From a virus, in IMG/VR virus record IMGVR_UViG_3300031825_000373, positions 1-50,005 of that record: a stretch of DNA of 50,005 nucleotides. One strand, 5' to 3'. Within the stretch, counting starts at the first letter, position 1. Every line of letters starts with the position of its first letter. Shown in pieces: positions 16,209 to 24,191 of this stretch. Position numbers and translations under genes: made by a program. The notes below the pieces were generated by a model, which did no database searches, was not told the origin of the DNA, and saw only the letters and a program-made list of their open reading frames with translations.

Positions 16209-16606
16209 TCCGTCTTGATACAGACCTCGCGTATATCGCGGGGTTCATTGACGGTGAGGGGTGTATTTCTATTGGGTCAAATGGCTCAATATCAATATCG
16301 ATCATCAATACATCTCTGAAAACACTCGAATATATCAGGGATGCGTTTGGGTTCGGATCGGTTTCCGAGAGGAAACAGAAGGTCAATAAGACCCAATACT
16401 GCTATCGAGCCTATGGGAATAACGCTGTGATTATTCTCAAGTCTATCCTTCCCTTCTTGATCGACAAGAGGGCTCAGGCGGAAACCGCCATTGAGTTCTC
16501 TGAGGTTCGTGGACCAACCTTCATCCCTGGTGTCAGAGGCCGCCGCGCGGACCCAAACCGGGAGGCGTACATTAAGAAAATCAAGGAGTTGAAACGTGCG
16601 GCCTGA
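16205..16606 (+). CDS. Free-standing LAGLIDADG homing endonuclease
   Basis: An open frame of 133 codons with YIAGFIDGEGC near residues 10-20, the classic single LAGLIDADG motif, ending in a basic helix. The DNA is visibly more AT-rich than its neighbours. No ATG, GTG or TTG precedes the motif in frame. The only candidate start is CTG 16205, overlapping the MazG stop, with GGGGA six bases upstream. The 3' end overlaps the reductase start and supplies its SD (AAGGAG). It probably targets the neighbouring reductase or MazG locus. With a single motif it would act as a dimer. It may be under-translated. Confidence 0.78.
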   Translation: MIRLDTDLAYIAGFIDGEGCISIGSNGSISISIINTSLKTLEYIRDAFGFGSVSERKQKVNKTQYCYRAYGNNAVIILKSILPFLIDKRAQAETAIEFSEVRGPTFIPGVRGRRADPNREAYIKKIKELKRAA

Positions 16607-18626
16607 GCCGTCATTTCGAGCACAGCTAATTACCCGCAGGACATACTCAAGGCCCAAGAACGACCAGGGCACCGAGTTCGAGAGCTGGACAGAGACCGTG
16701 GACCGCGTGGTCGGTCACCAGCGCTGGCTCTGGGAGCGCGCCAAGGGTTCCCCGCTTGACGCCGTCGAGGACTACGAGCTGGGCACGCTGCGTCGCTTCA
16801 TGCTGGAGCGGAAGCTGACCACTTCGGGCCGCACCCTGTGGCTCGGCGGCACGGCTGTCGCCCAGACCCGCGAGGCGTCCCAGTTCAACTGCTCCTTCGA
16901 GCACGTCGAGACCATCCACGATGTGGTCGACGCCTTCTGGCTGCTGCTCCAGGGCTGTGGCGTCGGCGGCAAGCCCATCAACGGCATCCTCAATGGCTTC
17001 GTGAAGCCGGTGGAGGTCCAGGTCATCCGCTCCACCCGGACCATTCAGGACTGGGAGCAGGGGCGCCGTGGCCTGGAGCACAACGACGTCGGCACCTATG
17101 AGCTGGGTGGCAAGACCCACTGGCACCTCACCGTGGGCGACAGTGCAGCCGCCTGGGCGAAGGCCGCTGGTAAGCTTCTGGCGATGAAGCAGCGGGTCGA
17201 CGTGGTCGTCCTGGACTTCTCACAGGTCCGCGCCGCTGGCATCCGCCTCAAGGGCTACGGCTGGATTTCGTCCGGTGACGAGACGGTATCCAAGGCGTTC
17301 GAGGAAATCTGCAACATCCTGTCCCGCCGCGCGGGCAAGCTGCTGCGCAAGCTCGACATCCTCGACGTGATGAACTGGCTGGGCACCACCCTGTCGTCCC
17401 GGCGCTCTGCCGAGATCATGGTGATGGACGCGGCCGATCCCGAGGCCGAGGCGTTCGCCGTCGCGAAGAAGGACCACTGGGCCAACGGCCAGCCCCAGCG
17501 GGCTCAATCGAACAACAGCCTGATCTTCTACTCCAAGCCGACCAAGCTGGAGCTGAAGGGTCTCTTCCAGATGATGATGGATGCCGGTGGCTCCGAGCCC
17601 GGCTTCATCAACGGTGAGGAAGCCCTGCGTCGTGCCCCGTGGTTCAAGGGCGTCAACCCCTGTGCGGAAATCCTCCTCGGGAACAAGTCCTTCTGTAACC
17701 TCGTCGAGGTCGACATGGGCAAGTTCCTGGATGATCCGGACGGCCTCATGCGGGCGGTCTACATCGCCGCTCGGACCAACTACCGCCAGACCTGTGTGGA
17801 CCTCCGGGACGGTGTGCTCTCGGCCTCCTGGCACGAGCTGAATGAGTTCCTGCGCCTCTGTGGTGTCGGTCTCACCGGCATCGTGAAGTGGCTGGACGTC
17901 CGGAAGGTGTCTCATTCCAAGCAGGAGATCGCCGCCCGTCTGGAGGAGCTTCGATGGAATGCCCAGCGCGGCGTCAACAACATGGCCGACGCACTGGGAC
18001 TTCCGCACGCCAAGGCCGTCACCACGGTCAAACCGTCCGGCACCCTCTCGAAGATCATGGACACGACCGAGGGCGTACATCGTCCGCTCGGCAAGTACAT
18101 CTTCAACAACGTCAACTTCTCGAAGCACGATCCCCTGGTGCCCATGCTTGTGGACGCTGGCTACCGTGTCTTCGACAACCCGTATGACACCACTGGAGCC
18201 GTTGTGACCCTCCCGGTTGCTTACGAAGACGTGGCGTTCTCTCGGGTGGAGAAGAATGGCGTGGTACTGGAGGTGAACACCGAGAGCGCCATTGAGCAGC
18301 TGGAGCGCTACAAGCTCCTGATGCAGAACTACGTGGACCACAACTGCTCTATCACGGTCAGCTATGACCCGAGCGAGGTCCCGGAGATCGTCGAGTGGCT
18401 GTACGAAAACTGGGACACCTACGTGGGCGTGTCCTGGCTGTATCGGAACGATCCGACGAAGACGGCAGAAGATTTAGGATACCCTTATCTTCCTCAACAG
18501 GTTGTAACGGAGGACGAATACAAGTCCTACGTCGCAACAATTCTTCCGGTGAGCCTTGACGGTGCTAACTCTTTTGAGGAGCTTCAGGACCGTGAGTGTG
18601 CTACCGGAGCGTGCCCAATCCGTTGA
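16596..18626 (+). CDS. nrdJ: Class II (adenosylcobalamin-dependent) ribonucleotide reductase
   Basis: A 676-residue monomeric-type ribonucleotide reductase making deoxynucleotides. The active site is visible: the first redox cysteine in FNCSF near residue 97, the finger-loop NPCAEI near 353 with the radical Cys and Glu, the second redox cysteine in SFCNL near 365, and the C-terminal CX4C pair in CATGACP. No allosteric ATP-cone is evident. Class II enzymes need vitamin B12. GTG 16596 follows an SD lying in the homing endonuclease. The last about 170 bases are less GC-rich than the rest and overlap an endonuclease VII-like gene. Confidence 0.9.
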   Translation: MRPEPSFRAQLITRRTYSRPKNDQGTEFESWTETVDRVVGHQRWLWERAKGSPLDAVEDYELGTLRRFMLERKLTTSGRTLWLGGTAVAQTREASQFNCSFEHVETIHDVVDAFWLLLQGCGVGGKPINGILNGFVKPVEVQVIRSTRTIQDWEQGRRGLEHNDVGTYELGGKTHWHLTVGDSAAAWAKAAGKLLAMKQRVDVVVLDFSQVRAAGIRLKGYGWISSGDETVSKAFEEICNILSRRAGKLLRKLDILDVMNWLGTTLSSRRSAEIMVMDAADPEAEAFAVAKKDHWANGQPQRAQSNNSLIFYSKPTKLELKGLFQMMMDAGGSEPGFINGEEALRRAPWFKGVNPCAEILLGNKSFCNLVEVDMGKFLDDPDGLMRAVYIAARTNYRQTCVDLRDGVLSASWHELNEFLRLCGVGLTGIVKWLDVRKVSHSKQEIAARLEELRWNAQRGVNNMADALGLPHAKAVTTVKPSGTLSKIMDTTEGVHRPLGKYIFNNVNFSKHDPLVPMLVDAGYRVFDNPYDTTGAVVTLPVAYEDVAFSRVEKNGVVLEVNTESAIEQLERYKLLMQNYVDHNCSITVSYDPSEVPEIVEWLYENWDTYVGVSWLYRNDPTKTAEDLGYPYLPQQVVTEDEYKSYVATILPVSLDGANSFEELQDRECATGACPIR

Positions 18627-19033
18627 GCATCTGTGAGTTCTGCTCCTCCGGTTTCGACCGGGGGACAGGACGTGGATCAAATCGGAGGGTGACATGCACT
18701 TCATGTCAGAACGAGCCCAACTTCAGCAAGCTCTTGGACAAAAACAAGAACCTGAAGAGGGTATACGGGATCACACTATCTGAATATCGACAGATGTTAG
18801 CAGATCAAGGCGGAAAGTGCCTTGGGTGTGGTTGCATTCTCAAGGAAGTGTCTAGTCGTCCAAAATCGGGTGACAAACGGGACAATCATGAGACCGTAGT
18901 GGATCATGACCACAGCTCTGGAAGAGTTCGTGGACTGCTTTGTCATAACTGCAACGTGGCCATAGGTCATATGCAGGATGATCCAGAGATTGCTTTTCGG
19001 ATTGGACGTTACTTGGAACAGGCACATCGCTGA
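18596..19033 (+). CDS. HNH endonuclease, recombination endonuclease VII type
   Basis: A 145-residue protein with zinc-binding CEFC/CTSC and CLGCGC/LLCHNCN pairs around the catalytic DHDH segment (VDHDHSSGRVRGL), as in phage T4 endonuclease VII and related free-standing HNH enzymes. The start GTG 18596 lies inside the reductase gene (31-base overlap). The DNA is AT-richer than the surrounding genes, suggesting recent arrival. It could serve as junction resolvase or as a homing endonuclease acting on the reductase locus; RusA already supplies resolvase activity, which favours homing. Confidence 0.85.
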   Translation: MCYRSVPNPLSICEFCSSGFDRGTGRGSNRRVTCTSCQNEPNFSKLLDKNKNLKRVYGITLSEYRQMLADQGGKCLGCGCILKEVSSRPKSGDKRDNHETVVDHDHSSGRVRGLLCHNCNVAIGHMQDDPEIAFRIGRYLEQAHR

Positions 19034-19131
19034 TGGCCCTGGACCCAGACGAGTATCCCCGCCTCGCTCTGCTGCACTTTGGAATGCTGATCGCCGCCTT
19101 GGCGGTCAGCGTCCATTGGATGCCGCACTGA
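19033..19131 (+). CDS. Very small putative membrane protein
   Basis: A 32-residue frame (MALDPDEYPRL followed by a hydrophobic stretch of about 16 residues) with ATG overlapping the preceding TGA. The overlap and membrane-like composition are the only support. Confidence 0.35.
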   Translation: MALDPDEYPRLALLHFGMLIAALAVSVHWMPH

Positions 19132-19149
19132 GCCAACCCCAAGAGACCC

Positions 19150-19830
19150 ATGGCAAAGCGACAGCGCAACGCGAAGTTCGCGGCTGCGGAGGCATCCCGC
19201 GTGCCCCCGCTCCGTCCCCTGAATGAGAAGCAGGACGTCTACATCCGGGCCATCCACGCCAATCCCGTGGTGGTCTCGACCGGCTTCGCCGGGACCGGCA
19301 AGACCTTCATCGCCGCCACCATCGCGGCCGACTGGTATCGGGACGGTGTGATCGACCAGATCACCCTGACGCGACCCAACGTTGCCGCTGGTCAGCGCAT
19401 CGGCTTCTTCCCCGGCACCCTGGAGGAGAAGATGGACCCCTGGATGGCTCCCCTGGTGGAGCGCATCAAGAGCCGCCTGGGGGCGGGCACCTACGAGTGC
19501 GCCGTGAAGAACGGCAACATCCGCGTGAGCCCCTTCGAGACCATGCGCGGCGCCAGCTTCAACGGCGTCACCATCCTCGACGAGGCACAGAACGTGACCC
19601 CTCACGAGATGCAGATGTTCCTCACCCGCTACGAGAGCGGCGTGATGGTCATCAACGGCGATGTCCAGCAGTCGGACCTGAAGGAGACGAGCGGTCTCGC
19701 CCACCTCCTGAAGCTCTGCCGTGCGGGTCTCCTCAGCTTCCCCGTCATCGACTTCAACGACCCCGAGGACATCGTCCGTTCGGACATCGTCCGCGACGTC
19801 ATCCTCGCATACGCAAAGGCTCCTGCATGA
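19150..19830 (+). CDS. phoH: PhoH-like ATPase
   Basis: 226 residues with Walker A GFAGTGKT near 44-51, Walker B VTILDEAQN near 138-146, and the PhoH-typical LTRPNVAAGQRIGFFPGTLEEKM in two adjoining segments. PhoH proteins are RNA-associated ATPases common in marine T7-like and other phages; their role during infection is not settled. Clear SD and ATG. The ATGA overlap couples it to the next gene. Confidence 0.92.
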   Translation: MAKRQRNAKFAAAEASRVPPLRPLNEKQDVYIRAIHANPVVVSTGFAGTGKTFIAATIAADWYRDGVIDQITLTRPNVAAGQRIGFFPGTLEEKMDPWMAPLVERIKSRLGAGTYECAVKNGNIRVSPFETMRGASFNGVTILDEAQNVTPHEMQMFLTRYESGVMVINGDVQQSDLKETSGLAHLLKLCRAGLLSFPVIDFNDPEDIVRSDIVRDVILAYAKAPA

Positions 19831-20165
19831 GCTTCGCCTTGGAAGCCCTCGCGGCTTCCGTCCTCTCTCTGTGTTTCATCGGCGGTGTCGTGGGTATGGG
19901 CGTGCTCGCCTACGACAAGGTCCGCGCGCTTCCGAAGCTCGACGATCCCTCGGTCTACAGCGTGATCGTCAACGGGCAGGAAGCCCTGGAGTTCAAGTTT
20001 CCGACCGGCCAGCAGTTTCTCATGCCCACCGAAGCGGTGGCCTGGATGCTCGGCCTCGCTCCCGCTGAGCCGGAAGGCCAGCACACCGACTGCGTCTCCA
20101 ACACCACCATGGGCTTCGTCGACTTCGAGAACGACGAGGATGAAGCCCGCAAGCGAAAGGCATGA
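19827..20165 (+). CDS. Membrane-anchored hypothetical protein
   Basis: A 112-residue protein with one N-terminal transmembrane helix (about residues 8-28, VLSLCFIGGVVGMGVLAY) and a soluble tail ending in acidic then basic residues. ATG 19827 overlaps the phoH stop. No family is recognised. Confidence 0.6.
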   Translation: MSFALEALAASVLSLCFIGGVVGMGVLAYDKVRALPKLDDPSVYSVIVNGQEALEFKFPTGQQFLMPTEAVAWMLGLAPAEPEGQHTDCVSNTTMGFVDFENDEDEARKRKA

Positions 20166-20377
20166 ACATGCGTCTCCTCAACATGACCGTTGCGTCCGTC
20201 CTCACCTCCTTCCAGAAGAACCTGAAGGACCTGGAAGCCATCGCCGAGGCCAAGGCCCGCGAGGCTGAGACCATCCGCCAGCGCATCCAGCGTGAAGCCC
20301 AGAAGGCCGGTGCGGCCGACGCCGAGCGCGATCACGCGCTTCGCGTCCACGCCAAGATCAAGGAGCTGATCGACTGA
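20162..20377 (+). CDS. Small coiled-coil hypothetical protein
   Basis: A 71-residue protein with a long helix (about residues 15-70) rich in Ala, Glu, Arg and Lys. ATG 20162 overlaps the previous stop; ATG 20168 is an alternative. The stop overlaps the next ATG. Function unknown. Confidence 0.55.
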   Translation: MNMRLLNMTVASVLTSFQKNLKDLEAIAEAKAREAETIRQRIQREAQKAGAADAERDHALRVHAKIKELID

Positions 20378-20586
20378 TGGGGTTCAAAGACCCGTTCGGT
20401 CACAAGATCAAGGTGGGTGATAAGATCGCTCACGTTCGTCGCTACGGAAGCGGACGTTACCTCGACATCGTCAAGGGCACCGTCGAGGGCTTCACCAAGA
20501 CTGCGGTTCGCTACTCCGACAAGGACTTTCTGCTCCACCTCGGACAGCCTCATCTGATCTTCGTGGATGTGTCCGCCCGTGATTGA
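20377..20586 (+). CDS. Small beta-rich hypothetical protein
   Basis: A 69-residue protein beginning MGFKDPFGHKIKVGDKIAHV, with a KOW/SH3-like opening. It is translationally linked to both neighbours by overlap. Function unknown. Confidence 0.55.
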   Translation: MGFKDPFGHKIKVGDKIAHVRRYGSGRYLDIVKGTVEGFTKTAVRYSDKDFLLHLGQPHLIFVDVSARD

Positions 20587-21238
20587 CGTCGAACTACTCG
20601 ACTGGATGGGGGACGACGTGGCCGTGGTGAACGCGGCCCGTGTCTCCTTCGCCAAGGAGAGCGAGTATCACTGGGACGAGGACGACTGCGAGTTCTACCT
20701 GAAGCAGGGGGACAAGGGCCTCCTCGACTTCCTGGCCCGCAAGAACCACTGGTCCCCCTTCGCCCACGTCACGCTCAAGTTCCGGGTCAAGGCTCCGATC
20801 TTCGTTGCCCGCCAGCTGGTGAAGCATCAGGTGGGCCTTGTCTGGAATGAGGTGTCCCGCCGCTACGTGGACACGACGCCGACCTTCTATGTCCCCGATG
20901 GGTGGCGGAAGAAGGCTGAGAACGTCAAGCAGGGCTCCAGCGAGGAGACCGTCGACATCTCCGACATCATCTCCATCAACGGCTTCTACGAGACGATGGC
21001 GTCTGCATATGAGCAGTTGAAGGCTCGTGGTGTCTGTCCTGAGCAGATCAGGATGCTCATGCCGCAGAGCATGATGACGGAGTGGATTTGGACCGGCTCG
21101 CTTCTCGCGTTCAGCCGGGTCTGCAAGCTGCGTCAGGCCAAGGACACCCAGGCCGAGACCCGCATCGTCGCCGACCACATCGCATATGAGACTGAACAGG
21201 TCTTCCCGGACTCCTGGGCGGCCTTACAGCGACACTGA
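20567..21238 (+). CDS. thyX: Flavin-dependent thymidylate synthase ThyX
   Basis: 223 residues. The ThyX signature appears as KHQ-x7-S within VKHQVGLVWNEVSRRY near residues 84-99, where the first and third positions of the usual RHR are Lys and Gln. Upstream HWSPFAHVTLKF and downstream RMLMPQSMMTEW are typical. It makes dTMP from dUMP using FAD and folate. The start may be ATG 20567 or GTG 20579; both overlap the preceding gene. A terminator hairpin follows within a few bases. Confidence 0.93.
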   Translation: MCPPVIDVELLDWMGDDVAVVNAARVSFAKESEYHWDEDDCEFYLKQGDKGLLDFLARKNHWSPFAHVTLKFRVKAPIFVARQLVKHQVGLVWNEVSRRYVDTTPTFYVPDGWRKKAENVKQGSSEETVDISDIISINGFYETMASAYEQLKARGVCPEQIRMLMPQSMMTEWIWTGSLLAFSRVCKLRQAKDTQAETRIVADHIAYETEQVFPDSWAALQRH

Positions 21239-21239
21239 G

Positions 21240-21270
21240 GGAGGGGGCTTCGGCCCCTTCCTAATTTTTC
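21240..21270 (+). terminator. Rho-independent terminator after thyX
   Basis: A nine-pair GC-rich stem with a TTCG loop (AGGGGGC and GCCCCTT arms) is followed by TAATTTTTC. It ends the replication and nucleotide block. Confidence 0.85.
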
Positions 21271-21286
21271 ATTTAACTGGGACAAG

Positions 21287-21787
21287 ATGTACGTAAACAG
21301 ACCGAAAAAAGGACGACCTGTTGGATCAGGTAGGGCCAACAGATGGATAGAAGAGCTTCTGAGTACGAACGATCATAAGGACGGTTGTGTGGAGTGGCCA
21401 TTCAGTAAAACTGAAAGTGGGTATGGGTTTTTCACAAACGATGGCGTTCGTTATCGGGTAAATCGCTTTGTATGTAGAAGGGTCTATGGTGAGCCTTCGT
21501 CAGAGGACTTGGACGCAGCTCATTCTTGTGGGAACCGTCTATGTGTTAATCCGAGCCACCTCAGGTGGGCAACCAGAAAGGAAAACTGTGCAGACCGTCT
21601 GATACACGGAACCGAGAACGTCGGTGAGAAAAACGGACAAGCAAAGCTGACTGAAGAGGATGTTCGGGAGATACGTGCGCTTCTCGAAAGTGGGATGAAG
21701 CGGAAGCTGATTGCAGATAGGTTCCATATATCTCTGAGCCACCTGGATGCGATACGAGCCAGGACTAAATGGGCCTATTCTAATTAG
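21287..21787 (+). CDS. Free-standing HNH homing endonuclease
   Basis: A 166-residue protein. CVEWPF near residue 34 starts an HNH_3-type domain that continues with AAHSCGNRLCVNPSHLRWAT near 78-97, carrying the conserved His and Asn residues. The C-terminal part (EEDVREIRALLESG, then KLIADRFHIS) is a helix-turn-helix DNA-binding module. The coding sequence is clearly AT-richer than the phage average. It is placed between the thyX terminator and the next promoter-like element, so it interrupts nothing. ThyX or an adjoining gene is the probable homing target. Confidence 0.85.
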   Translation: MYVNRPKKGRPVGSGRANRWIEELLSTNDHKDGCVEWPFSKTESGYGFFTNDGVRYRVNRFVCRRVYGEPSSEDLDAAHSCGNRLCVNPSHLRWATRKENCADRLIHGTENVGEKNGQAKLTEEDVREIRALLESGMKRKLIADRFHISLSHLDAIRARTKWAYSN

Positions 21788-21805
21788 CAACTCCTACTGG
21801 AAGAA
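21780..21805 (+). promoter_or_regulatory. Degenerate motif B copy ahead of the structural genes
   Basis: TCTAATTAGCAA followed by CTCCTACTG (21791-21799) and GAAGAAAC. The nine-base core is shared with motif B, but the CCTA part is lost. It is in the right place to start the structural operon. Confidence 0.4.
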
Positions 21806-21816
21806 ACTATCCTCCG

Positions 21817-22023
21817 ATGAACACACCCCTTAAAGATAAACTCTCTGAGTTACGGGGCATGTCAGCCTACGAGCTTATCACCCGCATGGATGCTGGCTTT
21901 CCGCCCCGCTGCATTGGTCTCAATGAGTCCGTCGAGTCCGCCCATCGCTATGCGGGGCTGAGGGACTTCATCGACGAGTTGGTTGAGATCAAGAAGGAGG
22001 AAGAGACCTCTGACGACGAATGA
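21817..22023 (+). CDS. Small hypothetical protein at start of structural block
   Basis: A 68-residue protein (begins MNTPLKDKLSELRG) with an acidic C-terminus. Its 3' end contains AAGGAGG, which serves the next gene. Function unknown. Confidence 0.55.
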   Translation: MNTPLKDKLSELRGMSAYELITRMDAGFPPRCIGLNESVESAHRYAGLRDFIDELVEIKKEEETSDDE

Positions 22024-22435
22024 CGTTTGGTGCCGTGTCGAGTACCGGCATCAGACCGTAGTCCAGTTTCTCCAGGATCAAGGCTATCCCCAGCCCTGGA
22101 CCGAGGAGATGTTCGCCAAGGCCCTCGTGGTTCGTGTCTTCGACGACCTCGGGACCATCGGCTACTTCTGGGGACACTGGATCGACAACGGGTGCATGGC
22201 CATCCATGCCTGCGTCGACCGTCTCCGACATCGTGATTGGCTCACCAAGGACGTCGTCCGCCAGCTTCGCCAGATAGCATTCTGGCTGGGGGCTGATGAG
22301 CTGTTCACGTCCATCCGCGACGATGTTCCCAAGGCACCCAAGGTTCGACTTCTGCTCCGACGATTGGGGTTCGTAGAGGACCCTGGACGCTACGGCGAAG
22401 ATCACGGCTTTACTTTGAACCTTTGGGAACCCTGA
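21983..22435 (+). CDS. T7 gp13-like / GNAT-fold-like protein
   Basis: Up to 150 residues. The pattern VRVFDDLGTIGYFWGHWID, then VVRQLRQIAFWLGADELFTSI and LLRRLGFVED resembles a GNAT acyltransferase fold, as in the T7 gp13 family that precedes structural genes. T7 gp13 is needed for virion assembly and is not a known enzyme. The start is uncertain: TTG 21983, or CTG 22010, which is nine bases after the strong SD AAGGAGG. Confidence 0.6.
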   Translation: MRSRRRKRPLTTNDVWCRVEYRHQTVVQFLQDQGYPQPWTEEMFAKALVVRVFDDLGTIGYFWGHWIDNGCMAIHACVDRLRHRDWLTKDVVRQLRQIAFWLGADELFTSIRDDVPKAPKVRLLLRRLGFVEDPGRYGEDHGFTLNLWEP

Positions 22436-22647
22436 TGGGAAGCCTTTTCGATATTCCTGAGCCGACCGTTCCGGCTCCCCCGCCACCCCCGCCTGATCCG
22501 CCGAAGACCTCGGTGACTGATCCGGACGCGGTCTCGAATGCCCGCAAGCGGGCCTCGGCAGAGATGTCCCGTCGTGGACGCTCCAGCCTGAAAATCCCCC
22601 TTGGTGGCGCGTCCAGCGTCGGAAGCGGCGTGGCCATTCCGAAGTGA
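22435..22647 (+). CDS. Small proline-rich virion or assembly protein (T7 gp7.3-like position)
   Basis: A 70-residue protein with a poly-proline segment (residues 9-25) and a Ser/Arg/Gly-rich C-terminus (RRGRSSLKIPLGG). Small proteins with this ending lie before the portal in many T7-like phages, where gp7.3 is a virion-associated protein. Assignment by position and composition only. ATG overlaps the previous stop. Confidence 0.55.
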   Translation: MGSLFDIPEPTVPAPPPPPPDPPKTSVTDPDAVSNARKRASAEMSRRGRSSLKIPLGGASSVGSGVAIPK

Positions 22648-24182
22648 CCGAGACGAGCGCCAAGGCTCGGTATGACGAACTGAAAATCCGCCGAGAGCCG
22701 TTCCTGCGACGGGCTCGCGAGTGCTCCAGCCTGACAATCCCGTCCCTGATCCCCCCGGAAGGCCACAACCCCTCAATGGTGTTGCCCCAGCCGGAGCAGG
22801 GTCTGGGGTCACGGCTTGTCGTGAGCCTTGCGTCCCGCCTGATGACGGCCCTCCTGCCTCCTGGCCGCAACTGCCTGCGACTTGGCATCTCCCCTGAAGC
22901 TCTCCTGGAGACCGGCGCTGATGCCGTCCCGGAGGACCTGGAGATTGCCATGGTGAAGACCGAGCGTCTGATCCACATGGAGATCGAGCGGAAGGCATGG
23001 CGTCAGCCGACCAATATGTCCCTCCAGCACCTTATCGTCGGCGGTAACGTGGTGGAGTACCTTCAGCCTGACAACACCATTCGCATCTTCCGCTTCGACC
23101 AGTTCGTGGTCGTCCGGTCTCCATCGGGTGAGGAGGTCGAGTTCGTCATCGCAGATGATCTTGATCCTGACGCTCTGTCTCCTTCCCTGAAAGCCCTGTA
23201 CGAGACGTCAACGCCTCCTCAGGCTTCAGCCGCTGCTCGCCGCGTCACCCTGTACACTTGGGGTGTCCGAGCTGGCGACCGATGGACTGTCCACCAGGAG
23301 CTTGGTGAGACGAAGGTCCCCAAGTCGAGTGGCCGGTACCAGCACAGCAGCCTCCCCTTCCTGTTCCTGCGTTGGCAGGCGGTCGCTGGAGAGGACTACG
23401 GCCGGTCCAAGGTTGAAGAGCACCTTCCTGATCTGAAGACCCTCGACGGCTTCCAGAAGGCCCTGCGTGATGGCGTGGCGATGGCCTCGCGGAACATCAC
23501 CCTGATCCGGCCGAACGCCGCAGCGGGTCTGAACCTGCGACGCAAGATCGCCCGAGCGAACAACGGCGAGTACGTCATCGGCAATCCCGAAGACGTCAAC
23601 ATGCTCCAGTTCGCTAACACGACCGGCATCCAGGTCACTCAGACCGAGCTGGCCCTGCTCCGACAGGAGCTTTCCGCAGCCTTCCTCATGCAGCAATCTG
23701 GTGTCCGAGACGCAGAGCGCGTCACGGCAACGGAAATCCGCATGGTGGCTCAGGAGCTGGAAGGCGTTCTCGGTGGCACCTACTCCATGCTGTCGCAGGA
23801 GATGCTGTCCCGTCGCGTCAACCGTCTGATCTACCAGATGCAGGCCAAGGGCGGTCTGCCCGAGTGGCCGGAAGGCACCATCGAACCTGTCATCCTGACC
23901 GGCCTGGAGGCCCTTGGCCGTGAGGCCCAGATGCAGAACGTGGTGGCGGCCCTCCAGATGCTCGGCGCGGTCAAGCCCGAAATCCAGGAAGAGTACGTGA
24001 AATGGCCCGTCTTGCTGAAGAAGGGCTTCAACGGACTGAACCTCTCCGACGCCGTGAACACGGAAGGGGAGGCGCAAGCCATCCGCGCACAGCGCGCTCA
24101 AACCCAAATGCTCACTGACGCCGTTGGTGCTGCTGCTGGCCCGCTCGCGAACGCGGCGGCCGGTCAGATGGCCCCGGCCTAA
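22644..24182 (+). CDS. Portal (head-tail connector), T7 gp8-like
   Basis: 512 residues against 536 in T7 gp8. The sequence opens with TSAKARYDELKIRREPFL and continues through SLIPPEGHN, GSRLVVSLASRLMTALLPPG and the later ATEIRMVAQELEGVLGG, all characteristic of podoviral portals. Twelve copies form the DNA channel at the capsid vertex. GTG 22644 overlaps the preceding gene by four bases. Confidence 0.95.
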   Translation: MTETSAKARYDELKIRREPFLRRARECSSLTIPSLIPPEGHNPSMVLPQPEQGLGSRLVVSLASRLMTALLPPGRNCLRLGISPEALLETGADAVPEDLEIAMVKTERLIHMEIERKAWRQPTNMSLQHLIVGGNVVEYLQPDNTIRIFRFDQFVVVRSPSGEEVEFVIADDLDPDALSPSLKALYETSTPPQASAAARRVTLYTWGVRAGDRWTVHQELGETKVPKSSGRYQHSSLPFLFLRWQAVAGEDYGRSKVEEHLPDLKTLDGFQKALRDGVAMASRNITLIRPNAAAGLNLRRKIARANNGEYVIGNPEDVNMLQFANTTGIQVTQTELALLRQELSAAFLMQQSGVRDAERVTATEIRMVAQELEGVLGGTYSMLSQEMLSRRVNRLIYQMQAKGGLPEWPEGTIEPVILTGLEALGREAQMQNVVAALQMLGAVKPEIQEEYVKWPVLLKKGFNGLNLSDAVNTEGEAQAIRAQRAQTQMLTDAVGAAAGPLANAAAGQMAPA

Positions 24183-24191
24183 CGAGGACCT

